Shown: one piece after another, positions 27,139 through 35,274 of the stretch
Layout: each line of letters opens with the position of its first letter
Numbering within the stretch: the first letter of the stretch is position 1
DNA from: Azospirillaceae bacterium
Lineage (GTDB): Bacteria > Pseudomonadota > Alphaproteobacteria > Azospirillales > Azospirillaceae
NCBI GenBank assembly: GCA_035645145.1
Contig: DASQNC010000015.1
Span: 124,001 to 188,000 of the forward strand
Reading direction: 5' to 3'
Length of the DNA stretch: 64,000 nucleotides
Program-made: the position numbers and the translations under genes
Notes under the pieces: model-generated
Told to the model about the DNA's origin: nothing
Database searches by the model: none
Seen by the model: the letters and a program-made list of their open reading frames with translations, nothing else

Positions 27139-27987
27139 TTACCCCACGCCCAGCGGTTCGTACCAGTCGCGCGGGAAGTCCGCGCGGGTGCGGCTGGGCT
27201 CGTTGAAGGGGCGCTTCAGATCGCCCCGGAAATACCGGCGCACCAGATCCTGCCACGCCGTCTGCTGGTCGAGCCCGCGGCGGTCGCAGATCCAGCCGAA
27301 CCAGCGCCGGCCGGCGGCCACGTGGCCGATCTCGTCGTCGTGGATGACCTGCAAAGCGTCCGCCGAGGCGTCGTCGCCCTGGGCGCGCAGGTTGCGGATC
27401 ATCTCCGGCGTCACGTCCAGGCCCCGGGCCTCCAGCACCATCGGCACCACCGCCAGCCGGGCCGGCAGATCGTGCGCGGTCGCCTCGCTGGCCTGCCACA
27501 GCCCGTCATGGGCGGGCAGGTCGCCGTAAGCCGCGCCCAATGCCGCCAGCCTTTCGCCCAGCATGGCGTGGTGCTTGGCCTCGTCGTCGGCCACACCCAC
27601 CCAATCGTCGAAGAAGCCGCGCGGCAGGGGCTCGCCCGCCTCGGTGTGGCCGGCGAAGCGGGCGACGATGTCCCAGGCCAGGTCCACCGCGTTCAGCTCG
27701 ATGTGCGCCAGCGCGTGCAGCAATGCGATCCGGCCGGCCAGGCTGCCGGCCTTGCGCCGCTTCGGCATGTCGCGGGGCAGGCGAAGCTCGGGCCGGTCCG
27801 GACGCGCCGGCCGGGCGGGCGGGGTGGCGGCTCCGACCGCGGCGATGCGCCCGGCCCGCCAGTCCGTGGCGAAGGCGCGGGTCAGGCGGACCTTGCCGGC
27901 CGGCTCGGCCGTGGTCAGCACCGCGACGGCGGCTTCGCACAGGGTCGTTGCGGCCATAGGATCGGCGGGGGGATCCGCGGGCGCCAT
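27139..27987 (-). CDS. DUF455 ferritin-like protein
   Basis: This 282-aa protein has the four-helix ferritin-like pattern with likely diiron ligands: HIELNAVDLAWD, DEAKHHAMLGERL, the Glu in MVLEARGLDVTP and DDEIGHVAAGRRWF. These match the COG2833/DUF455 family, distantly like MiaE-type tRNA hydroxylases. The reaction is unknown. The ATG at 27987 has GGGG upstream and lies 7 bp after greB, so the two are likely co-transcribed; an internal ATG at 27957 is a weaker start. Confidence 0.85.
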   Translation of the reverse strand: MAPADPPADPMAATTLCEAAVAVLTTAEPAGKVRLTRAFATDWRAGRIAAVGAATPPARPARPDRPELRLPRDMPKRRKAGSLAGRIALLHALAHIELNAVDLAWDIVARFAGHTEAGEPLPRGFFDDWVGVADDEAKHHAMLGERLAALGAAYGDLPAHDGLWQASEATAHDLPARLAVVPMVLEARGLDVTPEMIRNLRAQGDDASADALQVIHDDEIGHVAAGRRWFGWICDRRGLDQQTAWQDLVRRYFRGDLKRPFNEPSRTRADFPRDWYEPLGVG

Positions 27988-27994
27988 CGGCCGT

Positions 27995-28534
27995 TCACCC
28001 CGCCGTGTCGGGATAGCGGATGGCGACCACCTCGATCTCCTCCACCCCGGCGGGCGTGCGCAGCTTCACCAGGTCGCCCTCCTGCGCCTTCAGCAGGGCG
28101 CGGGCGATAGGCGAAATCCAGCTCACCTTGCCCTGTTCCAGGTCGGCCTCGTCGATGCCGACGATGGTGATGGTCCGTTCCTCGTCCTTGGAGTTCGCGT
28201 AGGTGACGGTTGCGCCGAAGAAGACCTGGTCGCGCCGGGTCTGGCGCGCGGGATCCACCACCTCCGCCCGTTCCAGCCGCTTGGTCAGGAAGCGGACGCG
28301 GCGGTCGATCTCGCGCAGGCGCTTCTTGCCGTAGAGGTAGTCGCCGTTCTCCGACCGGTCGCCGTTGCCGGCCGCCCACGAGACGATCTCCACCACCTTG
28401 GGCCGCTCCACCCGCAGCAGGTGCTTGATCTCGTCCTGCATGCGCTGGAAGCCCTGGGGCGTCATGTAGTTCTTGGTTCCGGCCGGGATTGCCGGGCCGT
28501 CCTCGTCGTCTTCGTCGTCGATGGCGTTGGTCAT
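27995..28534 (-). CDS. greB: Transcription elongation factor GreB
   Basis: This 179-aa protein has the N-terminal coiled-coil and C-terminal FKBP-like domain of Gre factors. The segment GDRSENGDYLYGKKRLREID with RRVRFLTKRLE is closer to GreB than GreA; the acidic tip that enters the RNA polymerase secondary channel is D and E in DRSENGD. It rescues backtracked polymerase by stimulating transcript cleavage. The N-terminus has an extra acidic segment (DDEDDEDG). It follows cysQ on the same strand. Confidence 0.93.
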   Translation of the reverse strand: MTNAIDDEDDEDGPAIPAGTKNYMTPQGFQRMQDEIKHLLRVERPKVVEIVSWAAGNGDRSENGDYLYGKKRLREIDRRVRFLTKRLERAEVVDPARQTRRDQVFFGATVTYANSKDEERTITIVGIDEADLEQGKVSWISPIARALLKAQEGDLVKLRTPAGVEEIEVVAIRYPDTAG

Positions 28535-28621
28535 GTTGGCGTTTCAACCCTGCCGGTAATCCGCCCCAAATGGGGCGCGCGGAGCCCTGTTGCACGTGCC
28601 CGGGGGCGTCGGGTGGGATGC

Positions 28622-29407
28622 CTACGGGGTCGGTCCGGCCGCGCCCCAGGCAATGAAGCCCTTGTTCAGGAAACCCGGTTTCCCATAGGTCAGGGGGTGC
28701 CCGTCGAGGCCGTCGACACGGCCGCCGGCGGCCAGCACGATGGCATGTCCCGCCGCCGTGTCCCACTCGTTGGTCTCGCCGGGCCGGGGGTACACGTCGG
28801 CCTCGCCGCTGGCGAGCAGGCAGAATTTCAACGAGCTTCCCACGACCCGGCGTTCGATCGCCCGCAGTTCGGCCAGAACCCTTTCGTACCGCTCTCCGAT
28901 GCCGCTGTGCCGGCTGGCGAGCGCGACCCGGTTCCCGGCCGGGACCGGGCGTGCGCGGATGGGGTGGGGCGTCTCGCCGGGCCGCGACCGGAAGGCGCGG
29001 CCTCCCGCGCCGCCGCTCCCGAAATAGGTGTCACCGGTGACCGGCACATGGATGACCCCCAGAATCGGAACGCCATCCTCGATCAGGCCGATGTTCACCG
29101 TGAATTCGCCGGTGCGGGCGATGAATTCCTTGGTCCCATCGATCGGGTCCACCAGCCAGAACCGGCGCCCGACCCGCGGGGTGGCGCCGCTGGCCATCAT
29201 CTCTTCGGCCACGACGGGGATGCCGGGCGTAAGCTGGGCCAGGGCGGCCAGGATCACGCTCTCCGCCGCGGTGTCGGCCGCCGTCACCGGCGTCCCGTCG
29301 GCCTTCGTCAATGCCGCGACGCGCGCCTCGTAGTAGGGAAGGATCACGCGCCCTGCTTCCTGCGCAATGGCGACGACGACATCCAGGATAGGGGCGTGTT
29401 CGGTCAC
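28622..29407 (-). CDS. cysQ: 3'(2'),5'-bisphosphate nucleotidase
   Basis: This 261-aa inositol-monophosphatase-fold enzyme probably hydrolyses 3'-phosphoadenosine 5'-phosphate formed in sulfate assimilation. It shows PVVAEEMMAS, the metal-binding DPIDGTKEFIARTGEFTVNI and C-terminal EWDTAAGHAIV. The start is GTG at 29407, backed by AAGGA upstream and by the start of similarity; the frame stays open up to 29869 without homology. A role in inositol-phosphate hydrolysis cannot be excluded. Confidence 0.92.
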   Translation of the reverse strand: MTEHAPILDVVVAIAQEAGRVILPYYEARVAALTKADGTPVTAADTAAESVILAALAQLTPGIPVVAEEMMASGATPRVGRRFWLVDPIDGTKEFIARTGEFTVNIGLIEDGVPILGVIHVPVTGDTYFGSGGAGGRAFRSRPGETPHPIRARPVPAGNRVALASRHSGIGERYERVLAELRAIERRVVGSSLKFCLLASGEADVYPRPGETNEWDTAAGHAIVLAAGGRVDGLDGHPLTYGKPGFLNKGFIAWGAAGPTP

Positions 29408-29488
29408 GATCGATCCTTCGGGTGGCGGCTGTGACGGCGGTATAACATGCCGGGAATCGCGTTTGCGCAAGCCGGTCCGAGGGCACGT

Positions 29489-29989
29489 ATGAAGGCCAGG
29501 TGGAGGGCATTGGCGGATCACGATCTGGCCATGGTCGTGCGCATCGCCGACATGGTTCATGCCGAGCTGCCCGAGGAACCGGCCGTGCTGGCCGAACGCT
29601 TGGCTCTGTACCCCAAGGGGTGTTTTGCGGCCGAGCAGGGCGGGGCGGTGGTCGGCTATGCCCTGGCGCACCCGTACCGGCTGGGTGGGGTGCCGGCCTT
29701 GAACACGCCGCTGGGCACGCTGCCGGCCCATCCGGACTGCCTGTACCTGCACGATGCGGCCGTGCTGCCGGGCGCACGCGGCGCCGGTCTGGGAACGGAT
29801 CTGGTGGGGCGGTTGCGGACGGTCGCACAGGCCGAGGGCGTGCCATGGCTCGCCCTGACCTCGGTCCACGGCACGGCCCCCTACTGGGCCCGCTTCGGCT
29901 TCGAGCCCCGGGCGCCCGCCCCCGGGTGCGTGGGCACTTACGGGGACGGGGCGGCCTATATGGTCGTCCCGGTGGGTTCCCCGGGCTGA
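29489..29989 (+). CDS. GNAT-family N-acetyltransferase
   Basis: This 166-aa protein has the GNAT acetyl-CoA-binding motif LHDAAVLPGARGAGLGTDLV (Q/RxxGxG/A-like) and a C-terminal SVHGTAPYWARFGFEPR strand-turn. The acceptor is unknown. The ATG at 29489 has GAGGG at good spacing and is preferred to one at 29447. It is divergent from cysQ and convergent with the molybdenum hydroxylase gene. Confidence 0.87.
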   Translation: MKARWRALADHDLAMVVRIADMVHAELPEEPAVLAERLALYPKGCFAAEQGGAVVGYALAHPYRLGGVPALNTPLGTLPAHPDCLYLHDAAVLPGARGAGLGTDLVGRLRTVAQAEGVPWLALTSVHGTAPYWARFGFEPRAPAPGCVGTYGDGAAYMVVPVGSPG

Positions 29990-30019
29990 GGCCGCCGCGT
30001 TCCGGGTGTCGGCCCGCGC

Positions 30020-32344
30020 CTATTCCGCCGCTTGGCGCATCCGCGCATCGTGCATCCGGCGCCACAGCTTCTGCGGGGTGGCCGGCATGTCCACATGCCG
30101 CACGCCCAGGTCGGCCAGCGCATCGACGATGGCATTGATGACGGCGGGCGTGGCGCCGATCGTTCCGGCCTCGCCCGCCCCCTTGATGCCCAGCGCGTTG
30201 GTGGTGCAGGGGATCACGTTGTACCGGAACTCGAAGTAGGGCACGTGGTCGGCCCGCGGCATGGCGTAGTCCATGAGCGAGCCGGTCACGAGCTGGCCGC
30301 TCTCCGGGTCGTACACGGCCTCCTCGTACAGCGCCTGGCCGATGCCCTGGACGATGCCGCCGTGGACTTGGCCGGCCAGCAGCAGCGGGTTGATGACGTG
30401 GCCGAAATCGTCGACCACGCTGTAGCGGACGATATCGACGGCACCCGTGTCCTCGTCGATCTCCACCTCGCAGACATGGGTGCCGTTGGGGAAGGTGCTC
30501 GCGGGCGGCTTCCACTGGGCCGCCTCCTCGAAGGCGAGCGCGGCCGGGTCGGCGACGGCGGCCCGCGCCACCTCCTTGAAGCCGACGGTGCGGTCGGTGC
30601 CGACGATGCGGAAGGCGCCGTCCTCGAAGGCCACGTCCACCGCGGCGGCCTCCAGAAGGTCGGCCGCCTTCGGCTTCATCTTTTCGACCAGCCGGACCGC
30701 CGTTTCGGACAGTGCGGCCCCGCCCACCGGGACGGAGCGGGAGCCGCCGGTGCCGCCGCCGAACGTGATCGTGTCGGTGTCGCCCTGGACGATGACGATG
30801 TCCTCGGGGGCCAAGCCCAGCCGTTCGGCCGCGATCTGCTTGTAGGCGGTTTCGTGGCCCTGGCCGTTGGATTGGGTCCCGATCAGGATCGTCACGGTGC
30901 CGTCGCCGCGGACCCGGATCGTGGACTGTTCCGCCCCGCCGCCCGCGCACGCCTCGATGTAGGAGGCCAGCCCGATGCCCCGGCGCTTGCCGCGGGCGCG
31001 GGCTTCCCGGCGACGCGCCTCGAACCCGTCCCAGTCGCCCAGCTTCAGCGCGTCCTCCATGTTCCGCTGGAAGTCGCCGCTGTCGTAGACCAGCCCCATC
31101 GACGTCTTGTACGGCATGGCCGCCGCGGGGATGAAGTTGCGCCGGCGGATCTCGGCCGGGGACAGGCCCATCTCGCGCGCGGCGGCGTCCACGATGCGCT
31201 CCAGGCAATACGCGGCCTCGGGACGCCCGGCGCCGCGGTAGGCGTCCACCGGGGCGGTGTTGGTGAACACGCCCTTCACCGACACGTGCACGGCCGGCGT
31301 GGTGTAGCAGCCGGCCAGCATGCGCGTGCCCGCTTCGGTCGGAACGAACGGGGCGTAATTGGACAGGTAGCCGCCCAGGTTCGCGACCGTCTCGACCTTG
31401 AGCGCCAGGAAGCGGCCGGCGGCGTCCAACGCCAACTCGGCATGGGTCAGATTGTCCCGTCCATGGTCGTCGGCCAGGAAGGCCTCCGACCGGTCCGAGG
31501 TCCAGCGCACCGGACGGCCGAGCCGCTTCGACGCGTAGGCGGCGCAGACGTATTCGGGATAGTTGAACAGCTTCATGCCGAAGCCGCCGCCCACGTCGGT
31601 TGTGACGACGCGGATCTTCTCCTTCGGCATTTTGAAGATGGCGTCGGCGAACTGGCGCTGCAGCGAGTGGACGCCCTGGCTGCTGATGTACAGCGTCAAC
31701 CGGTCGGTGGCCGGATCGAAATGCGCGATGGCGGCGCGTCCTTCCATCGACGTGGGCGCGACCCGGTTGTTCACCAGATCCAGCGACACCACGCGCGCCG
31801 CCTTGGCGAAGCCGGCCGCCACCCCTTCGGCATCGCCCAGTTCCCAATCGAAGCACAGGTTTGCGGGGGCGATGTCCCAGACCTGCGCGGCGCCGGGGCG
31901 GAGCGCTTGCGCCGGGTCCGCGACGGCGGGCAGGGGATCGTAATCGACCTCGACCAGTTCGGCCGCATCCTTGGCCTGGTCCAGCGTCTCGGCCACGATG
32001 AACACGACCGGGTCGCCGACGAACTTCGCATGGCCCTGGGCCAGCGCCGGACGCCGCGGGGCCTTCAGCAGCGATCCGTCCTTTTGCCGCAGGGGCACTT
32101 GGCACGGGATGTCGCCGATGCCGTCGCGGGCAAGGTCGTCGCCCGTGAAGATGCCGACCACGCCAGGCGCCGCGCGTGCGGCGGAAATGTCGATGGCACG
32201 GATCCGCGCATGGGCGTGGGGCGAGCGCAGCACATGGCCGTGCAGTTGGCCGGGCAGGCGGATGTCGTCGGTGTAGCGGCCCCCTCCGGTCAGAAGCCGG
32301 GCGTCCTCGGTGCGCGGGACGGCTTGTCCGATGCCGAACTTCAT
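30020..32344 (-). CDS. CoxL-like molybdopterin-binding subunit (xanthine dehydrogenase family), orphan
   Basis: This 774-aa protein matches the large molybdenum-cofactor subunit of the xanthine dehydrogenase/CO dehydrogenase family from the N-terminal hammerhead domain (RTEDARLLTGGGRYTDDI) to the active-site Glu in GIKGAGEAGTIGA. The active-site loop reads AYRGAGRPEA, so it lacks the AYRCSFR signature of true CO dehydrogenase and belongs to the CoxL-like form II type. The FAD subunit and 2Fe-2S subunit normally encoded beside it are absent here. It probably oxidises an aldehyde or aromatic heterocycle with partners encoded elsewhere. Confidence 0.9.
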   Translation of the reverse strand: MKFGIGQAVPRTEDARLLTGGGRYTDDIRLPGQLHGHVLRSPHAHARIRAIDISAARAAPGVVGIFTGDDLARDGIGDIPCQVPLRQKDGSLLKAPRRPALAQGHAKFVGDPVVFIVAETLDQAKDAAELVEVDYDPLPAVADPAQALRPGAAQVWDIAPANLCFDWELGDAEGVAAGFAKAARVVSLDLVNNRVAPTSMEGRAAIAHFDPATDRLTLYISSQGVHSLQRQFADAIFKMPKEKIRVVTTDVGGGFGMKLFNYPEYVCAAYASKRLGRPVRWTSDRSEAFLADDHGRDNLTHAELALDAAGRFLALKVETVANLGGYLSNYAPFVPTEAGTRMLAGCYTTPAVHVSVKGVFTNTAPVDAYRGAGRPEAAYCLERIVDAAAREMGLSPAEIRRRNFIPAAAMPYKTSMGLVYDSGDFQRNMEDALKLGDWDGFEARRREARARGKRRGIGLASYIEACAGGGAEQSTIRVRGDGTVTILIGTQSNGQGHETAYKQIAAERLGLAPEDIVIVQGDTDTITFGGGTGGSRSVPVGGAALSETAVRLVEKMKPKAADLLEAAAVDVAFEDGAFRIVGTDRTVGFKEVARAAVADPAALAFEEAAQWKPPASTFPNGTHVCEVEIDEDTGAVDIVRYSVVDDFGHVINPLLLAGQVHGGIVQGIGQALYEEAVYDPESGQLVTGSLMDYAMPRADHVPYFEFRYNVIPCTTNALGIKGAGEAGTIGATPAVINAIVDALADLGVRHVDMPATPQKLWRRMHDARMRQAAE

Positions 32345-32515
32345 CGCGTTCCCCTTATCGTTTTCATGGTGGTCCCACCGAGTGGCCGCTTAGGATCATA
32401 GGCCGGCGGCCGGGGGGCGCAACCCCGGTACGCCTGCCAAGGCTTCCGCCTGGCGCTTGGTTGCGCCGAAGGCAGGGGGCACCATCCTGCCGTCCTGCCA
32501 GCAAAGCCGGGAACG

Positions 32516-33001
32516 ATGCGCGCGGTCGTGGACACCAATGCCCTGCTGGAGATGGCGTTCCGCCCGGGGCCGGAGGCGCAGGCGCTGCGTGCGCTGATCG
32601 ACGCCTCCTGGACGCTGTGCCATAGCGCGGAAACCCTGGCCGAAGCCGAGCGCATGCTGGCCCATCCGAAATTCGCGACGGGCGGGTTCGCCCAATCGGA
32701 CGCCCTGGCCTTCGCCGCGTGGCTGCGCGCCAAGGGGATCCACGTCGCCGACCCACCCCCGGTGCGGGCCTGCCGGGATCCCGACGACGACATTTTCCTG
32801 GCCGTCGCATTGGCGGCGCGCGCGGACGTTGTCGTCACCCGCGACCGGGACCTGCTGGCACTTCATCCGTTTCATGGAATACCCATCCGGCGGCCGGCCG
32901 AGGTCCTGTCCCTGGCCGGTATCGATCCGCCCGCCCGCCGTGGGCCGATCGCCGGAAGACGGTTGCACGGGAGGCGGCAATGTGTGGACGCTTCGTCGTG
33001 A
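32516..33001 (+). CDS. PIN-domain ribonuclease, toxin-like
   Basis: This 161-aa protein has the PIN-domain acidic residues: the first Asp in VVDTNALLEMAF, a Glu in SAETLAEAERML, and DPDDDIFLAVALAARADVVVTRDRDLL. It fits the COG1569 group annotated as putative toxin-antitoxin PIN proteins. No antitoxin ORF is seen before it; the 171 bp to the divergent molybdenum hydroxylase gene hold none. Its 3' end overlaps the SRAP gene by 22 nt. Confidence 0.85.
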   Translation: MRAVVDTNALLEMAFRPGPEAQALRALIDASWTLCHSAETLAEAERMLAHPKFATGGFAQSDALAFAAWLRAKGIHVADPPPVRACRDPDDDIFLAVALAARADVVVTRDRDLLALHPFHGIPIRRPAEVLSLAGIDPPARRGPIAGRRLHGRRQCVDASS

Positions 33002-33687
33002 AGACGCCCGTGGAGGAGTTGGGGCGGATCTTCGGTTTCCCGGAACGGCCCAACCTGGGGCCCCGCTACAACGTTGCGCCGACGCAGGATGTTGGGGTTG
33101 TCGTCAACGGGACCAGACCGGAAACGGCGGGCCGGCATCTGGTCCAGATGCGGTGGGGGCTGGTTCCGCCCTGGGCCGAGGACGTGTCGATCGGAAACCG
33201 ACTGATCAATGCGCGGGCCGAGGGCATCGCCGACAAACCGTCGTTCCGGCACGCCGTCCGCCAGCGTCGATGTCTGGTGCCGGCGGATGGTTTCTACGAG
33301 TGGAAGGCGGAAGCGAAGGCGAAGTTGCCCTACCTGATCCGGCGGCGCGACGAACGGCCCTTTGCCTTCGCCGGGCTCTGGGAGCGGTGGCGCGGCCCCA
33401 AGGCCGGACCGCCGCTGCCCCGGCCGTTGCTTTCTGCTACCATCGTGACGACCGAAGCCAACTCGGTCCTGCAACCGTTGCACGCACGCATGCCGGTGAT
33501 CCTGGATCCGTCCGCCTACGACGCGTGGCTCGACCCCGGCACTCCGGTCGAAGCGGCGCTGGACCTGTTGCGACCCTGCCCCGACGACTGGCTGGAACCG
33601 GTTGCCGTATCCACCCGTGTCAACAATGTGCGCAATGATGACGAAGCCTGCCTTACGCCCCTGGTGGACGCACGGAATCCCGCTTAA
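32980..33687 (+). CDS. SRAP/HMCES abasic-site protein (YedK-like)
   Basis: This 235-aa SOS-response-associated peptidase-family protein starts MCGRFVVKTPVEELG: after Met removal Cys2 forms a thiazolidine cross-link with abasic sites in single-stranded DNA. RYNVAPTQD, NARAEGIADKPSFR, RCLVPADGFYEW and the His in LHARMPVIL (catalytic His) are all present. GGGAGGCGG precedes the ATG. It overlaps the PIN gene upstream (22 nt) and the thermonuclease gene downstream (about 53 nt), so the three are probably expressed together. Confidence 0.94.
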   Translation: MCGRFVVKTPVEELGRIFGFPERPNLGPRYNVAPTQDVGVVVNGTRPETAGRHLVQMRWGLVPPWAEDVSIGNRLINARAEGIADKPSFRHAVRQRRCLVPADGFYEWKAEAKAKLPYLIRRRDERPFAFAGLWERWRGPKAGPPLPRPLLSATIVTTEANSVLQPLHARMPVILDPSAYDAWLDPGTPVEAALDLLRPCPDDWLEPVAVSTRVNNVRNDDEACLTPLVDARNPA

Positions 33688-34222
33688 CGCGGTGCTGCTC
33701 GCATTGGTCCTGGCCGTATCACCGGCATCCGCCCAGACCGCGGACGGGCGGAGTGGCGGACGGGGCGGGCCGACGCCGCCCGAGATGCTGACGGGGACCG
33801 TACAGGCTGTGGACGGCGATCTGCTGCGCTTTCCGCAAGGAACCGTTCGCCTCGTGGGCATCGACGCGCCGGACCGCGGGCAGAAATGCGTGGGTGGTTT
33901 CGGCCGTGTCTACGACTGCCATGACGCGGCGGTGCGTGCGTTGCGCGGGGCCGTCCAGGATCGTCGGGTCGAGTGCGTGATCGTGGCCCGTGACCGCAAC
34001 GGCCAACGGATCGGGCGGTGTGGTGCCCCCGGGGCCGGCGACTTGTCCGCCTTCATGGTGCGCAGCGGTTGGGCCTTCGTGTTCCGATCCCTGGGGCATG
34101 ATTATGCGCATTTGGAGGCCGCGGCGCAGTCCGGCCGGATCGGGGTTTGGGCGGGCCGGGCCGAGCCGCCATGGGACTACAGGTCGCGCAAGGTCGGGAT
34201 CAGCGGCCCTTCCCGGTCTTAG
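33635..34222 (+). CDS. Secreted thermonuclease-family (SNase-like) protein
   Basis: This 195-aa protein has a signal peptide (LNAVLLALVLAVSPASAQ) and one SNase/OB-fold domain: VDGDLLRF, TVRLVGIDAPD, DRNGQRIGRC. The residue corresponding to catalytic Glu43 of staphylococcal nuclease is Asp here (GIDAPD), while the two arginines appear present. The Cys residues (KC, DC, EC, RC) suggest disulfides in the periplasm. The start is uncertain: twin ATGs at 33635/33638 just before the signal peptide are preferred to 33602. It overlaps the SRAP gene end. Confidence 0.82.
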   Translation: MMTKPALRPWWTHGIPLNAVLLALVLAVSPASAQTADGRSGGRGGPTPPEMLTGTVQAVDGDLLRFPQGTVRLVGIDAPDRGQKCVGGFGRVYDCHDAAVRALRGAVQDRRVECVIVARDRNGQRIGRCGAPGAGDLSAFMVRSGWAFVFRSLGHDYAHLEAAAQSGRIGVWAGRAEPPWDYRSRKVGISGPSRS

Positions 34223-34261
34223 GGCCTTTCCGGTGATGGGATTGGACCGGTCATGAGGACC

Positions 34262-34304
34262 CGGGCCATGGGGTCACCCGGTGTGGTTCCGTCCCCATGG
34301 CCCG
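34262..34304. terminator. 12-bp hairpin between convergent genes
   Basis: CGGGCCATGGGG (34262-34273) pairs exactly with CCCCATGGCCCG (34293-34304) around a 19-nt loop. It lies between the ends of the thermonuclease and YeaQ-family genes. No T run follows, so it may work as a bidirectional barrier or need a factor. Confidence 0.5.
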
Positions 34305-34315
34305 GTCGGTGATGG

Positions 34316-34573
34316 TCAGACCCTGTGTCCAGGGCGTGCGACCATCCGGTAGATCGCCAGTATGACGACGGCCCCGATGACGGAGCCGATCAGGCCCGCA
34401 CCCTCGCCGGCCCGGTACCAACCGAGTGACTGGCCGAGGAAGGTGGCGACGAACGCGCCGGCGATGCCTAGCAGGATGGTGATGATGAAACCGCCCGGAT
34501 CGCGGCCGGGCATCAGGAACTTCGCAAGCACACCGGCGATGAAGCCGATAATGATGGTCCAAAGGATCGACAT
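34316..34573 (-). CDS. GlsB/YeaQ/YmgE-family stress membrane protein
   Basis: This 85-aa protein of three membrane segments begins MSILWTIIIGFIAGVLAKFL and contains PGRDPGGFIITILLGIAGAF, the family signature. Such proteins are induced by stress in enterobacteria; their molecular role is unclear. It follows the DUF892 gene by 61 bp on the same strand. Confidence 0.9.
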   Translation of the reverse strand: MSILWTIIIGFIAGVLAKFLMPGRDPGGFIITILLGIAGAFVATFLGQSLGWYRAGEGAGLIGSVIGAVVILAIYRMVARPGHRV

Positions 34574-34591
34574 GACGGTCTCCGCGCATGG

Positions 34592-34620
34592 GCCGCCGGA
34601 CCACTGATCGGCCCGGCGGC
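34592..34620 (-). terminator. 8-bp hairpin between DUF892 and YeaQ genes
   Basis: GCCGCCGG (34592-34599) pairs with CCGGCGGC (34613-34620) in the 61-bp gap. There is no T run, so it may weaken read-through or protect the upstream message end. Confidence 0.35.
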
Positions 34621-34634
34621 TGCCGTTACGCCGG

Positions 34635-35150
34635 TCAGGCCGCCTTTGTGGCCTGCATGGCGCGCTTGTTAATGTTGTCAACCGCCAGTTGGTTCAGTGT
34701 CTGGTCGGTTTGCTTCTCCTCGCCCAGGGTCTGGCGCAGCAGGTCGGCGACCTCCTTCTGGCCCAGCGCGTCGGCATAGGCGACGACGGTGCCGTAGCTG
34801 GCGATTTCGTAGTGCTCCATCTTCTGTGCCGTCGCGATCAGGGCGGCATCCAGCAGCTCGGGCGCCAGATCCTCCTCGATCAGCTCGCGCGTTTCGTCGA
34901 TCAGGCCCTCCATGGCGTGGCACGCCTTGCCGCGGGCGTTGATGTCCAGCTTTTCGAACGCCTGTTGGAGGCGTTCCACCTGCCCGCGCGTCTGTTCGAA
35001 ATGCTTTTCGAGCGCCTGCTTCAACTCCGGCGCGGTCGCGGCCTTGATGAGCTTCGGATAGGCCCGGACCGCCTGCTGCTCGGCGTTGTAAATGTCACGC
35101 ATCTCCTGGATCAGGAGGTCCTGCATGGTTTTCTGCTTGTTGGCTGCCAT
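34635..35150 (-). CDS. DUF892 ferritin-like protein (YciF/YciE type)
   Basis: This 171-aa protein begins MAANKQKTMQDLLIQEMRDI and shows repeated helical Glu/His motifs of the DUF892 family: EMRDIYNAEQQ, HFEQTRGQVERLQ, AQKMEHYEIASYG, and LGEEKQTDQTL. YciF-type proteins are small ferritin-like dimers linked to osmotic and general stress. The start at 35150 agrees with the family N-terminus. With the YeaQ gene after it and a Sel1-like gene before it, it forms a small stress-like group. Confidence 0.92.
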   Translation of the reverse strand: MAANKQKTMQDLLIQEMRDIYNAEQQAVRAYPKLIKAATAPELKQALEKHFEQTRGQVERLQQAFEKLDINARGKACHAMEGLIDETRELIEEDLAPELLDAALIATAQKMEHYEIASYGTVVAYADALGQKEVADLLRQTLGEEKQTDQTLNQLAVDNINKRAMQATKAA

Positions 35151-35233
35151 GGACGGTTCTCCGCTGCGCCATTCGGGACGAACGGCCCGGTAACAGGAGG
35201 ATCCGTGGCTGGTTCCTGCCGTGGATGGCGTGG

Positions 35234-35258
35234 CTTCGCCGACGCGGGGCCGGCGAAG
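35234..35258 (-). terminator. 8-bp hairpin after Sel1-like gene
   Basis: CTTCGCCG (35234-35241) pairs with CGGCGAAG (35251-35258), 17 bp beyond the stop of the Sel1-like gene. The stem is GC-rich without a T run. Confidence 0.4.
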
Positions 35259-35274
35259 GGAGGCCCGCAGGACG

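Noticed and set aside
30020-32344. True CO dehydrogenase large subunit (coxL form I)
   Set aside because: The active-site loop is AYRGAGRPEA, not AYRCSFR, and the medium and small subunits are missing.
30032-32401. A 789-codon plus-strand frame opposite the molybdenum hydroxylase gene
   Set aside because: No domain or ribosome site; it mirrors the minus-strand gene over its full length.
32345-32515. Antitoxin gene for the PIN protein
   Set aside because: The 171-bp region before the PIN start contains no ORF with a ribosome site; a toxin-antitoxin module is not supported.
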